Assembly: GCF_000422985.1 (NCBI RefSeq)
Contig: NZ_AUHC01000011.1
Span: forward strand, 1 to 64,000
DNA from: Erythrobacter cryptus DSM 12079
GTDB taxonomy: Bacteria; Pseudomonadota; Alphaproteobacteria; Sphingomonadales; Sphingomonadaceae
Reading direction: 5' to 3'
DNA length: 64,000 nucleotides
How positions within the stretch are numbered: the stretch's first letter is position 1; the number at the start of each line of letters is the position of its first letter. The notes under the pieces are model-generated. The model was given only the letters and a program-made list of their open reading frames with translations, was not told the DNA's origin and did not search any database. Below are positions 24,325-32,084 of the stretch, piece after piece. The position numbers and the translations under genes are program-made.

Positions 24325-25137
24325 TCACCCCTGCTGCTGGCGCGCCATCGCCGCTGCCACTGCCGCGGCGACATCGCCCGCCTGGGGATTGCCGCGCAGC
24401 GTCAGCCCGCCATTGGGCTGGATGTTCTGACCCGTCACGAAAGCCTGGTCGGTGCACAGCCAAAGGCACGCATGAGCAACGTCATCGACGGTGTTGAGCC
24501 GGCCGAGCGGATAGCGCGGCAGGAAGGCATCGACGAGGCCCGGCACCTGGAAGCTCTCCTGCGTCATCGGGCTTTGGGTAAAGGCGGGCGAGACGGTGTT
24601 GGCCTTGATCCCGAGGTGGCCATAATCATTGGCCACGCATTCGATCAGCGCCTCGGCCCCGCGCTTGGTGCCGATATAGGCGGCATGGTTGGTGATCAGT
24701 GCCTTGGTGGTGGCCGATGAGAGGCTGATGAGCGAGCCGCCGGTTGGCTGCTGCTGGCTCATCACCCGCACGAAGGCCTGCAGGAAATGGTGCACGCCCT
24801 TGAATTGCAGATCGACGATCCGGTCGAGCTGCTCCTCAGTGATCTCCTCGAGGCTCGCCAGAAGCCCCCAGCCGGTGGTGTTGATGGCAATATCCACCCG
24901 CCCGAAGGTCTCGCGCGCCTGGTCGGCAAGACCATGCACCTCGCCGTGGCGGGTGATGTCGCACAGGGCATGGGCGCCGCCGATCTCTTCGGCAAGCGCG
25001 GCGAGCGGGCCTTCTTTGCGCCCGGCCACCATCACCCTTGCCCCCTCGCGCGCAAACAGCCGGGCGATCGCCTGGCCCATGTTGCCTTCCGATGCCGCGC
25101 CGAGCACCACCGCGCTCTTGCCCTCGAGTTGTCCCAT
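24325..25137 (-). CDS. Short-chain dehydrogenase/reductase (SDR)
   Basis: A 270-residue SDR with a modified nucleotide loop LGAASEGNMG (residues 12-21), INTTG at 85-89 in place of NNAG, and Tyr154-x3-Lys158 in AAYIGTKRG. The changed glycine loop and the missing NNAG Asn-Asn-Ala triplet place it in a divergent SDR subgroup related to enoyl reductases. The ATG at 25137 follows GAGGAGAGCGGCG. It is divergent from a SnoaL-like gene with which it shares the promoter module. Confidence 0.85.
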   Translation of the reverse strand: MGQLEGKSAVVLGAASEGNMGQAIARLFAREGARVMVAGRKEGPLAALAEEIGGAHALCDITRHGEVHGLADQARETFGRVDIAINTTGWGLLASLEEITEEQLDRIVDLQFKGVHHFLQAFVRVMSQQQPTGGSLISLSSATTKALITNHAAYIGTKRGAEALIECVANDYGHLGIKANTVSPAFTQSPMTQESFQVPGLVDAFLPRYPLGRLNTVDDVAHACLWLCTDQAFVTGQNIQPNGGLTLRGNPQAGDVAAAVAAAMARQQQG

Positions 25138-25164
25138 CGCCGCTCTCCTCATCCTTGGCCCCAC

Positions 25165-25238
25165 GCCTACCACGCTGCATGGGACCAAGGCCCTTGCCAA
25201 AAGTGGGCATTGTCCGCCCGCCCAGCCGGGCCGATAGC
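25165..25238. promoter_or_regulatory. Bidirectional promoter module, SDR/SnoaL
   Basis: Core TTGCCAAAAGTG at 25194-25205. Rightward: -35 TTGTCC (25210-25215), 17-bp spacer, -10 GATAGC (25233-25238). Leftward: GGGCCT (25193-25188), 17-bp spacer, -10 GTAGGC (25170-25165). The outer span is 74 bp. This and the 8.08-kb copy agree at 18 of 22 positions. Confidence 0.6.
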
Positions 25239-25269
25239 CGCACCCACCCAGCAGGAGAGGATGCAAGCC

Positions 25270-25680
25270 ATGTTCACCGGGCCGCTCGAGGATCGCGTGG
25301 CGATCGCCGAACTCAATGGCACCTATGCCGATGGCGTGGTGCGCGGCGATGCGACCACCTGGGCCAGCGTCTGGGCGGAGGACGCGCGCTGGGACCTGAT
25401 GGGCCACCAGACCGAGGGCAGAAACGCGATCGTCGCCTTCTGGCAGCAGGCGATGAGCGGCCTTGAAGCGGTGAGCTTCCACTGCATCCCTTGCATGATC
25501 GCGGTCGAGGGAAACCGCGCCACGGCGCGGGTGCAGACCCAGGAGATCCTGAAGCCCAAGGAGGGCAAGGCGCGCCATGTCGGCGGGCTATACGAGGATG
25601 AATTGCGCAAGATCGACGGGGCCTGGCGCTTTACCAGCCGCACCTTCCGCATCATCGCCGAGTTTGGAGCAGAGGGCTGA
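25270..25680 (+). CDS. SnoaL-like (NTF2-fold) protein
   Basis: A 136-residue NTF2-fold protein, with LEDRVAIAELNGTYADGVVR as first helix, ASVWAEDARWDLMG and a C-terminal sheet WRFTSRTFRIIAEF. It resembles ring-hydroxylating-dioxygenase beta-subunit-like and SnoaL-type small proteins. The start at 25270 is preferred to an ATG at 25261 because GGAGAGG directly abuts 25261. It heads an operon with an ABM-like gene (5 bp away) and a MobA-like gene. Confidence 0.78.
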   Translation: MFTGPLEDRVAIAELNGTYADGVVRGDATTWASVWAEDARWDLMGHQTEGRNAIVAFWQQAMSGLEAVSFHCIPCMIAVEGNRATARVQTQEILKPKEGKARHVGGLYEDELRKIDGAWRFTSRTFRIIAEFGAEG

Positions 25681-25685
25681 AATCC

Positions 25686-26027
25686 ATGGCAAAAATCCTC
25701 ATTTCCGCGCAGATTGACGTTGATCCCGCCCGGCGCGCCGAAGCGCTCGAGACCGCCCGGGTGCATATCGCCGCCGCGCTCGCCGAAAAGGGCTGCATCC
25801 ACTATGACTGGAGCGCCTGCGCGATGAACCCGGCGCGCATCAACGTGTTCGAGGAATGGGAAAGCGAGGAGGCCCTGGCCGCCCATTTCCGCGATCCGGC
25901 CTATCTGGGGATGCGCGATCACATCGGCCGCTTCGGCATCACCAGCGCGGTGAGCCGCAAGTATCGGGTGGACGCCGAAGCGCCGGTCTATGACGAGGCA
26001 GGCCTGCCAAGCGCGGCCTTCGGCTAG
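25686..26027 (+). CDS. ABM-type ferredoxin-like-fold protein
   Basis: A 113-residue protein with KILISAQIDVDPARRAEALE as first strand and helix, then GCIHYDWSAC and RINVFEEWESEEALAAHFRD, i.e. the antibiotic-biosynthesis-monooxygenase pattern (dimeric alpha-beta barrel). It may be a cofactor-free oxygenase or an isomerase. It lies 5 bp after a SnoaL-like gene, repeating the SnoaL-ABM pairing seen at 16136-17070 in the other strand. Confidence 0.8.
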   Translation: MAKILISAQIDVDPARRAEALETARVHIAAALAEKGCIHYDWSACAMNPARINVFEEWESEEALAAHFRDPAYLGMRDHIGRFGITSAVSRKYRVDAEAPVYDEAGLPSAAFG

Positions 26028-26038
26028 GCCCTGGCGCC

Positions 26039-26545
26039 GTGCTGCTGGGCGCGATCCTTGCAGGCGGCGCGGCGCGACGCTTCGGCAGCGACAAGGCCGC
26101 GGCCACCTGGCGCGGCCAGCGGCTCATCGATCATGTCGCCGCCGCGCTTGGGGCGCAGTGCGATGGGATAGTGGTGTGCGGGCGGGCCGAGCCTCCTTTC
26201 CCCTCGCTTGATGATTGGCCCGCGCCCGGCCTTGGGCCGCTCGGCGGGCTGGCCGCGGCGCTGCGCCATGCCGAGGCCCACGGCTTTTCCCACGTGCTTT
26301 CCGCCGGGGTCGATGCCCCCGATCTGCCGCACGATCTTGCTACCGCGCTTGCCGGCGCGGGCGCGGCGATCCTGGCGAGCCAGCCGGTGATCGGGCTGTG
26401 GCCGGCGGGCCTTGCAGGCGCGCTTTGTGACTATCTCGCCGGCGGCGGGCGCGCGCTTTATGGCTTTGCCGCCGCGGTGGGCGCGCGCGAGGTCGTCCTC
26501 CCCCGCCCGGTGATGAACGTCAACCGGCCCGAGGACCTTGCCTAG
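26039..26545 (+). CDS. MobA-like molybdenum-cofactor nucleotidyltransferase
   Basis: A 168-residue protein with the nucleotidyltransferase start LLGAILAGGAARRFGSDKAA, LGPLGGLAAAL and SAGVDAPDLP, the motifs of MobA, which adds GMP to molybdopterin to make the bis-MGD cofactor in the cytoplasm. It is shorter than MobA of E. coli (194 residues). The GTG at 26039 is the only start before the first strand. A bis-MGD-type oxidoreductase gene lies 1.1 kb away, which explains its presence in a catabolic cluster. It shares CTAG with the convergent MDR gene. Confidence 0.85.
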   Translation: MLLGAILAGGAARRFGSDKAAATWRGQRLIDHVAAALGAQCDGIVVCGRAEPPFPSLDDWPAPGLGPLGGLAAALRHAEAHGFSHVLSAGVDAPDLPHDLATALAGAGAAILASQPVIGLWPAGLAGALCDYLAGGGRALYGFAAAVGAREVVLPRPVMNVNRPEDLA

Positions 26546-27546
26546 AGCCTCAGCATCTGCTTGCCGCGGTTCTGGCCCGAAAACAGGCGTTGCAGGGTGG
26601 CCGGGGCGTTCTCAAAGCCGTGCTGGATATCTTCCTGATAGGTGAGCCGGCCGTCCTTGACGAAAGCCTCGAGCCGCTTGCGGATCGCCGGAAACTCGCT
26701 CGCCCAGTCGAGCACGATGAAACCGGCCATGGTGCCGCGGCGGAAGACGAGGTTGAAATAATTCTCCGGCCCGGCGGGGAGCGTTCCGGTTTCATAGCGG
26801 CTGATCCCGCCGCAGATCACCACCCGCGCGCCGGTGGCGATCTGGCTGAGCATGTCGTTGAGGATCTTGCCCCCGACATTGTCATAGATCACATCGACCC
26901 CGCGCGGGCACAGCTCTTTGATCTGGTCCCTGACGCTGCCGGCCTTGTAATCGATCGCGCCGTCATAGCCGGCCTCGCGCACCAGCCAGTCGCACTTCTC
27001 CTGGCCCCCGGCGATGCCGATCGCCCGGCACCCGGCGATCTTGGCAAGCTGGCCGACGATGCTGCCCGTCGCCCCGGCCGCGCCCGAGACCAGCACGGTA
27101 TCGCCCGCCACCGGCTTTCCCACCTTGAAGAGGCCGCACCAGGCGGTAAGCCCTGTGGTGCCCAGCACTGAGAGCACCGCGGTGGGGGGCAGCGTGGTTT
27201 CAACCCTGGTCAGCTCCTTGCCGTCAGACACGAGATATTCGGTCCACCCCGTGGTGCCGAACACCAGATCGCCCACGGCAAAGCGGCCGCCGTTCGAGGC
27301 CACCACCTCGCAGATGCCGCTGCCGCGCATGACATCGCCGATCGCCATGGGGGCGACATAATCGGCGATGTTCTCCATCCAGCCCTTCTGCGCCGGATCG
27401 AAGCCGAGATAGAGCGTTTTCAGGAGCATCTGCCCGGGGCCGGGATCGGGCAGCTCGGTGGTGGCAAGGCGGAAATCATTGGCAATGTCGATCGGGCGGC
27501 CGCGCGGGTGGCCGTTGAGCAGCCATTGGCGGGTGGTGGTCGGCAT
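26542..27546 (-). CDS. NADP-dependent MDR oxidoreductase, zinc-free
   Basis: A 334-residue medium-chain reductase with VSGAAGATGSIVGQLAKIAG (nucleotide-binding) near residue 145 and GVDVIYDNVGG near 215, both typical of the alkenal/2-oxoalkenal reductase branch; zinc ligands are absent. Reduction of an alpha,beta-unsaturated ketone is the family reaction. It is divergent from the molybdopterin oxidoreductase gene and shares its regulatory region. The start ATG at 27546 is preceded by AAGGAGAGACC. Confidence 0.88.
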   Translation of the reverse strand: MPTTTRQWLLNGHPRGRPIDIANDFRLATTELPDPGPGQMLLKTLYLGFDPAQKGWMENIADYVAPMAIGDVMRGSGICEVVASNGGRFAVGDLVFGTTGWTEYLVSDGKELTRVETTLPPTAVLSVLGTTGLTAWCGLFKVGKPVAGDTVLVSGAAGATGSIVGQLAKIAGCRAIGIAGGQEKCDWLVREAGYDGAIDYKAGSVRDQIKELCPRGVDVIYDNVGGKILNDMLSQIATGARVVICGGISRYETGTLPAGPENYFNLVFRRGTMAGFIVLDWASEFPAIRKRLEAFVKDGRLTYQEDIQHGFENAPATLQRLFSGQNRGKQMLRL

Positions 27547-27572
27547 TGGTCTCTCCTTGGGTTGTCGCCATG

Positions 27573-27646
27573 CTATGGCGGAGGCGCGCCGCAGCGCTCC
27601 ACGGACAAAAGTGTCAGTCGAGCGGGCCCTCGCCTGTGCTAGTCTC
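27573..27646. promoter_or_regulatory. Bidirectional promoter module, MDR/molybdopterin oxidoreductase
   Basis: Core GGACAAAAGTG at 27603-27613. Leftward: TGGAGC (27601-27596), 17-bp spacer, -10 CCATAG (27578-27573; CATAGC one base on is a better hexamer). Rightward: in-register -35 TCGAGC (27618-27623) and -10 AGTCTC (27641-27646), with TGCTAG a few bases earlier as an alternative. The 74-bp span is kept, but the rightward promoter is the weakest of the five pairs. Confidence 0.45.
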
Positions 27647-27665
27647 GAGGGCGAGGGAGAGGATC

Positions 27666-29804
27666 ATGCGCGCGCACACCCACAAGACCTTCTGCCGCTT
27701 CTGCCATGCCAATTGCGCGATGGAGGTGGATGTTGCCGACGGGCGCGTCATCGCCGTGCGCGGCGATCCGGATGACCCGGCCTTTGGCGGCTATACCTGC
27801 ATGAAGGGCCGCGAACTGCCCGAATCGCACAATTCCCCCGATCGCCTGCGCCAGAGCCTGGTGCGCAACGAAAGGGGCGAATTCGTGCCGACCCCGATGG
27901 ACGAGGCGCTTGCCCATGTCGCGCGGGAACTCACGCGCATCATCGATACCCACGGCCCCCATGCGGTGGCGGTGTTCATGGGTTCGGGCGGGTTCCAGAA
28001 CTCAGCGGCGATGGCCGCCTCGCTCAGCTTTGCGCAAGCGCTGGGCAGCCGCAATTTCTACACCTCGGTCACGCTCGACCAGCCCGCCAAGGTCTTCACC
28101 ACCGCGCGCTATGGCAAGTGGATGGCCGGGCCCAACACCTTCAGCGAGAGCGATGTCGCCTTCTTCATCGGCAACAACCCGATCGTCTCGCACTATGCGC
28201 CGGTGGGGGGCGTACCGCCCTTCAGCCCCTCGCGCCGCATCCGCGACCGCAAGGCCGAAGGGCTGAAACTCATCGTTGCCGACCCGCGGATGAGCGATGT
28301 CGCGCGGCTGGCGGACATCTACCTCCCCGTAAAGCCCGGGGAAGACCCGGCGATGCTCGCCGGGATGCTCCACGTCATCATCGCCGAGGAGCTTTACGAC
28401 CGCAATTTCGTCGCCGCCCATGTCGATGGCTTTGCGGCGCTCGCCGAGGCGGTCAAGGCCTTCCCGCCCGAGGTGGCGGCAGCGCGCGCCGGGCTCGACA
28501 AGGACCAACTGATTGCCGCGGCGCGGATGTTTGCCGGCGGCGCCAAGGGCTGCGCGGTCACCGGCACCGGGCCGGAAATGGCGGGCAACGGCACGCTCAC
28601 CGAATATCTCGTCACCTGCCTCAACACCATCTGCGCGCGCTTCAAGCAGGAGGGCGAGAAGGCGGCGATTCCGGGCGTGTTCAGCCCGCTTCAGGGCCCG
28701 CGCCGCGCCCAGGTTGGCCCGCCGGCGGTGATGTTCGGCGCCGAAGGGATGCCCAAGTCACGCTTCCGTGGGCTGGGGCACCTCGGCTGGGAAATGCCCT
28801 GCAACGTGCTGGCCGATGAAATCCTCACCCCCGGCGAAGGCCAGGTGCGCGCGCTGATTTCGGTGGGCGGCAATCCGGTGGTGGGCTTTCCCGATCAGGC
28901 CAAGATGGTGCGCGCGCTCGATGATCTTGAGCTGTTCGTCCAGATCGATCCGTGGATGAGCGCCTCGGCCAAGCGCGCCAGCGTGGTGCTCGCGCCCTCG
29001 CAATGCCTCGAGCGCGAGGACATCACCAACCTTTCCGAATGGTGGCACGAGGAGCCCTATGCCCGCTACACCGAGGCGATCGTGCCGCCCCCGGGCGATT
29101 GCATCGACGAATACGAGATGTTCTGGACGCTCGCCAGGCACCTCGGCCTGCAACTCATGCTCGCCGGCGGGCCGCTGCCGATGGACAGGAAGCCGAGCAA
29201 GGAGGAATTCCTCGATCTTGCCACCGCCGGGTGCCTCAAGAAGCCTTCCGAGGTGCGGCGCGATTGCCAGGCCCATGGCGGGGCGGCGATGGTCTATCCC
29301 GCGCTGCACCCGGTGGTCGAACCAGCAGATGAAAGCCAGTTCCACCGCTTTGATCTTGCCGCCGGGGCCATGCCGGACGAGCTCCTCAGATATGCCGAGA
29401 ACCGCGCGGCGAAGGAGGGCTTTGACTTCCGCCTGATCAGCCGCCGCTCGAAAAGCAGGTTCAATTCGATCGGCCACCCGCTCAAGAACCTGCAAGCGAG
29501 GGCCACCACCAACCCTGCCTATATCCACCCCGATGACATCGCCGCCCTCGGGCTCGAGGAAGGCGGGATCGTGGCGATCTCCAGCCCGCATGCCACCATC
29601 TATGGCGTGGTCAAGGCGAGCGACAAGCTGCGGCGCGGGATCGTCTCGATGGCCCATGCCTATGGCGATGCCGATGCCGGCAAGCACGATGTGCGCACCC
29701 GCGGTTCTTCCACCAACCGGTTGGTGAGCGAGGTGGTCGATTATGATCCGATCACCGGCCAATCGCTGCAAAGCGCCATTCCGGTGCGGCTCGAACCGGC
29801 CTGA
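27666..29804 (+). CDS. Molybdopterin (bis-MGD) oxidoreductase, DMSO-reductase superfamily
   Basis: A 712-residue cytoplasmic oxidoreductase. The N-terminal [4Fe-4S] ligands are Cys10, Cys13, Cys17 and Cys45 (CRFCHANC...C); a long MGD-binding region follows, ending with the C-terminal dinucleotide-binding domain after about residue 590. There is no Tat signal. At the place where formate dehydrogenases have the Mo-ligating Cys or selenocysteine (D-x2-AR-x-C/U), this protein reads DQPAKVF, so the usual protein ligand seems missing. The likely job is hydroxylation or a related O-atom transfer on a pathway intermediate. A MobA-like gene is nearby. Confidence 0.85.
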   Translation: MRAHTHKTFCRFCHANCAMEVDVADGRVIAVRGDPDDPAFGGYTCMKGRELPESHNSPDRLRQSLVRNERGEFVPTPMDEALAHVARELTRIIDTHGPHAVAVFMGSGGFQNSAAMAASLSFAQALGSRNFYTSVTLDQPAKVFTTARYGKWMAGPNTFSESDVAFFIGNNPIVSHYAPVGGVPPFSPSRRIRDRKAEGLKLIVADPRMSDVARLADIYLPVKPGEDPAMLAGMLHVIIAEELYDRNFVAAHVDGFAALAEAVKAFPPEVAAARAGLDKDQLIAAARMFAGGAKGCAVTGTGPEMAGNGTLTEYLVTCLNTICARFKQEGEKAAIPGVFSPLQGPRRAQVGPPAVMFGAEGMPKSRFRGLGHLGWEMPCNVLADEILTPGEGQVRALISVGGNPVVGFPDQAKMVRALDDLELFVQIDPWMSASAKRASVVLAPSQCLEREDITNLSEWWHEEPYARYTEAIVPPPGDCIDEYEMFWTLARHLGLQLMLAGGPLPMDRKPSKEEFLDLATAGCLKKPSEVRRDCQAHGGAAMVYPALHPVVEPADESQFHRFDLAAGAMPDELLRYAENRAAKEGFDFRLISRRSKSRFNSIGHPLKNLQARATTNPAYIHPDDIAALGLEEGGIVAISSPHATIYGVVKASDKLRRGIVSMAHAYGDADAGKHDVRTRGSSTNRLVSEVVDYDPITGQSLQSAIPVRLEPA

Positions 29805-29833
29805 TCCTCGCCCGACACACGCAAAGGAAACCC

Positions 29834-30844
29834 ATGCCCCCCAACCGCCGCTTCCTCTTGATGCGCCGCCCCCAAGGCACCCCGGTGCCCGAGGATTTCG
29901 CGCTCGTCACCCAGGAGACCCCCGCGCTCGCGCCGGGTGAGTTCCTGATCCGCAACCACTATGCCTCGCTCGATCCGGCGATGCGCGGGTGGATGGATGC
30001 AGAAGGCAATTACATGCCGCCCATTCCCTTGGGCGCGCCGGTGCGGGCGAGCACCATCGGGGTGATCGCCGAAAGTCGCGCCGAGGGCTTTGCCCCCGGG
30101 CAATGGGTGATGGGCTTGAACGCGCTCGAGGACTATTCGGTCGGCGTTGCCGGGGGCTTTACCCAGGTGATCGATCCGGCCGCGGTGCCCAGCATCACCA
30201 ATTACCTTTCGATCTTCGGGGCGGTGGGGATGACCGCCTATTTCGGCCTTTTCGAGGTGTGCGAGCCAAAGCCCGGTGAGACCGTGCTGGTCTCGGGGGC
30301 GGCCGGCGCGGTCGGCAGCCTCGTCGGCCAGCTCGCCAAGATCCACGGCTGCCGCGCGGTGGGGATCGCAGGGGGGCCGGCCAAGTGCGCGCGCCTGACC
30401 GAGAAATACGGCTTTGACGCCGCGATCGACTACAAGGGCAAGGACGAGGCAGCGCTGAGCGAGGCGATCGCGGCGGCCTGCCCCCATGGGGTTGACGTGA
30501 TCTTTGAAAATGTCGGCGGGATCATCCTCGATGCCGGGCTGATGCACCTCAACCTCCACGCCCGGGTGGGCCTGTGCGGCCTCATCAGCGAATACAACAC
30601 GGCGCCGCGCGGCTGCCGCAACCTGTGGCAGCTGATCGTCAAGCGCGCGCAGATCCGCGGCCTGTTGGTGGCCGATTATGTCGATCGCTTTGCCGAGGGC
30701 GCCGCGCAGATGGGCCAGTGGGCCGCGCAAGGCCGGCTCACGATCGATGAACATATCGATGAAGGGCTGGAAAACGCCTTCGCCAGCTTCATGCGGCTGT
30801 TTGCCGGCACCAATGACGGCAAGATGATCCTCAAGATCGCCTGA
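29834..30844 (+). CDS. NADP-dependent MDR oxidoreductase, zinc-free
   Basis: A 336-residue relative of the reductases at 10566 and 26542, with VSGAAGAVGSLVGQLAKIHG near residue 150 and GVDVIFENVGG near 220; zinc ligands are absent. It begins 29 bp after the molybdopterin oxidoreductase and its stop overlaps the ThuA-like start (TGATGG), so it is probably part of the same long transcript. Reduction of a conjugated C=C bond is the expected reaction. Confidence 0.87.
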   Translation: MPPNRRFLLMRRPQGTPVPEDFALVTQETPALAPGEFLIRNHYASLDPAMRGWMDAEGNYMPPIPLGAPVRASTIGVIAESRAEGFAPGQWVMGLNALEDYSVGVAGGFTQVIDPAAVPSITNYLSIFGAVGMTAYFGLFEVCEPKPGETVLVSGAAGAVGSLVGQLAKIHGCRAVGIAGGPAKCARLTEKYGFDAAIDYKGKDEAALSEAIAAACPHGVDVIFENVGGIILDAGLMHLNLHARVGLCGLISEYNTAPRGCRNLWQLIVKRAQIRGLLVADYVDRFAEGAAQMGQWAAQGRLTIDEHIDEGLENAFASFMRLFAGTNDGKMILKIA

Positions 30845-31614
30845 TGGCGCGCAGCCTGCTCGTCCTTTCCGGTGGGCACCCTTATGAGGCCGGGCCTTTC
30901 GGCGAACTCCTCGCCAGCCTCGGCGATTGGCAGATTGCCCACCTCGTCCACCCCGAGGGCGGCGAGGCCGATGCTGCCGCGGCGATCGAGAGCGCCGATG
31001 CGCTGCTGTTTTACGACATGCCGGGCTACAGCTTTGGCGCAGGCAGGGTGACGATGCGCCCGCCCTCGCCCGCCTATTGCGCGGCGCTCGCCCGCCGCTT
31101 TGCCAGGGGCAAGGGTGCGGTGGCGCTGCACCATGCCCTTGCCGGCTGGGCGCTGTGGGCGGAGTGGCACCAATGGCTCGGCGGGCAGTTCCACTACCAG
31201 CCGGGGCCGCACGGGCCGGATTCGGGATACCGCCACGAGGTCGCCTACACCGCCCGGGTGGTGGCCGATCATCCCGTCACCCGCGGCCTGCCCCAAACCT
31301 TCCCCGTCACCGACGAGCTTTATCTGTGCCCGATTGACGAGGCGGCGATCACCCCGCTCGTCAGGGCCGAGGGCTTTGCCTTCTCCCGCGACAATTTCTA
31401 TTCCGCCGCCAAGGCGGTGGCCGGGGCGATGTTCAGCCGCGCCGGCTGGGATCACCCCGATGGCAGCAATTGCATCGCCTGGCAAAGCCGCCGCGCGCCC
31501 GCCCCGCTCGTCTATATCCAACCCGGCGATGGACCGGCGGCCTATGCCCATCCCCACCTGCGCCGGCTGATCGCCCAAGCGCTCGCCTACACTGCTCAAG
31601 GAGCCTGCCCATGA
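30844..31614 (+). CDS. ThuA-like domain protein
   Basis: A 256-residue protein of the ThuA/class-I-glutamine-amidotransferase-like fold. It has LLVLSGGHPYEAGPFGELL at the start, the ALHHALAGW segment where amidotransferases have their nucleophile loop (here a His-His pair, no Cys), and DHPVTRGLPQTFPVTDELY towards the C-terminus. ThuA-type proteins occur in sugar metabolism clusters, but here it lies between a reductase and an epoxide-hydrolase-like gene, with one- and four-base overlaps. The reaction is unknown. A second ThuA-like gene lies at 36794. Confidence 0.8.
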   Translation: MARSLLVLSGGHPYEAGPFGELLASLGDWQIAHLVHPEGGEADAAAAIESADALLFYDMPGYSFGAGRVTMRPPSPAYCAALARRFARGKGAVALHHALAGWALWAEWHQWLGGQFHYQPGPHGPDSGYRHEVAYTARVVADHPVTRGLPQTFPVTDELYLCPIDEAAITPLVRAEGFAFSRDNFYSAAKAVAGAMFSRAGWDHPDGSNCIAWQSRRAPAPLVYIQPGDGPAAYAHPHLRRLIAQALAYTAQGACP

Positions 31615-31988
31615 CCCCGGAGGAAACCGTCACCGCCTTCATCGACCAGTGGAACCGCAACGACATGGAGGCCATGCTGGCCATGTGCGCCGAGGAGGTG
31701 GTGTGGCACAACATCCCGATGGAGCCGATCCGCGGCAAGGAAGCGATGCGCGCCGCGGTGGAAGGCTTCATGGCCGGGGTGGAAGGCTGCGCCTGGCAGG
31801 TGCACGCCATCGCCGCCAGGGGCAACACGGTGCTGACCGAACGCACCGACGGCTTTGTCCTCAAGGACGGGCGCACAGCGAAGATCCGGGTGATGGGCAC
31901 CTTCGAGATCGATGCCGCCGGGCGCATCGCGGCGTGGCGCGATTATTTCGACATGGCCGAGTTCACCCGCGAATTTGGCAGCGCCTGA
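31611..31988 (+). CDS. Limonene-1,2-epoxide-hydrolase-like protein
   Basis: A 125-residue NTF2-fold protein. Arg78, Asp80 and Asp111 stand at exactly the spacing of the Rhodococcus limonene-1,2-epoxide hydrolase triad (Arg99, Asp101, Asp132; a constant offset of 21), and Asn34 matches Asn55. Trp32 replaces the water-binding Tyr53. It therefore most probably opens an epoxide, perhaps one made by the P450 encoded next to it, in the cytoplasm. The ATG at 31611 overlaps the ThuA-like stop. Confidence 0.75.
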   Translation: MTPEETVTAFIDQWNRNDMEAMLAMCAEEVVWHNIPMEPIRGKEAMRAAVEGFMAGVEGCAWQVHAIAARGNTVLTERTDGFVLKDGRTAKIRVMGTFEIDAAGRIAAWRDYFDMAEFTREFGSA

Positions 31989-31998
31989 TGCACGCAGC

Positions 31999-32049
31999 GC
32001 AATCCTAACACAAACGCGCATCGCATCCGGGCGCGGGGCGTGGCTAGGC
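31999..32049 (+). promoter_or_regulatory. Promoter module of the P450-3 operon
   Basis: Core ACACAAACGCGCAT at 32008-32021, -35-position TCGCAT (32021-32026), 17-bp spacer, -10 CTAGGC (32044-32049). The spacer and -10 (GGGCGCGGGGCG-TGG-CTAGGC) are nearly the same as in the rightward promoter at 23415-23437. The operator core is the most divergent of the set. Start codon 35 bp after the -10. Confidence 0.5.
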
Positions 32050-32084
32050 TTTGCCATGCAATTCCAAGGTGCCGGAGCCGCCCG

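Noticed and set aside
24295..24720. A reading frame beginning MFHVEHWR over the parS-like palindrome
   Set aside because: It is produced by translating the palindrome and runs antisense to a well-supported SDR gene; no family resemblance.
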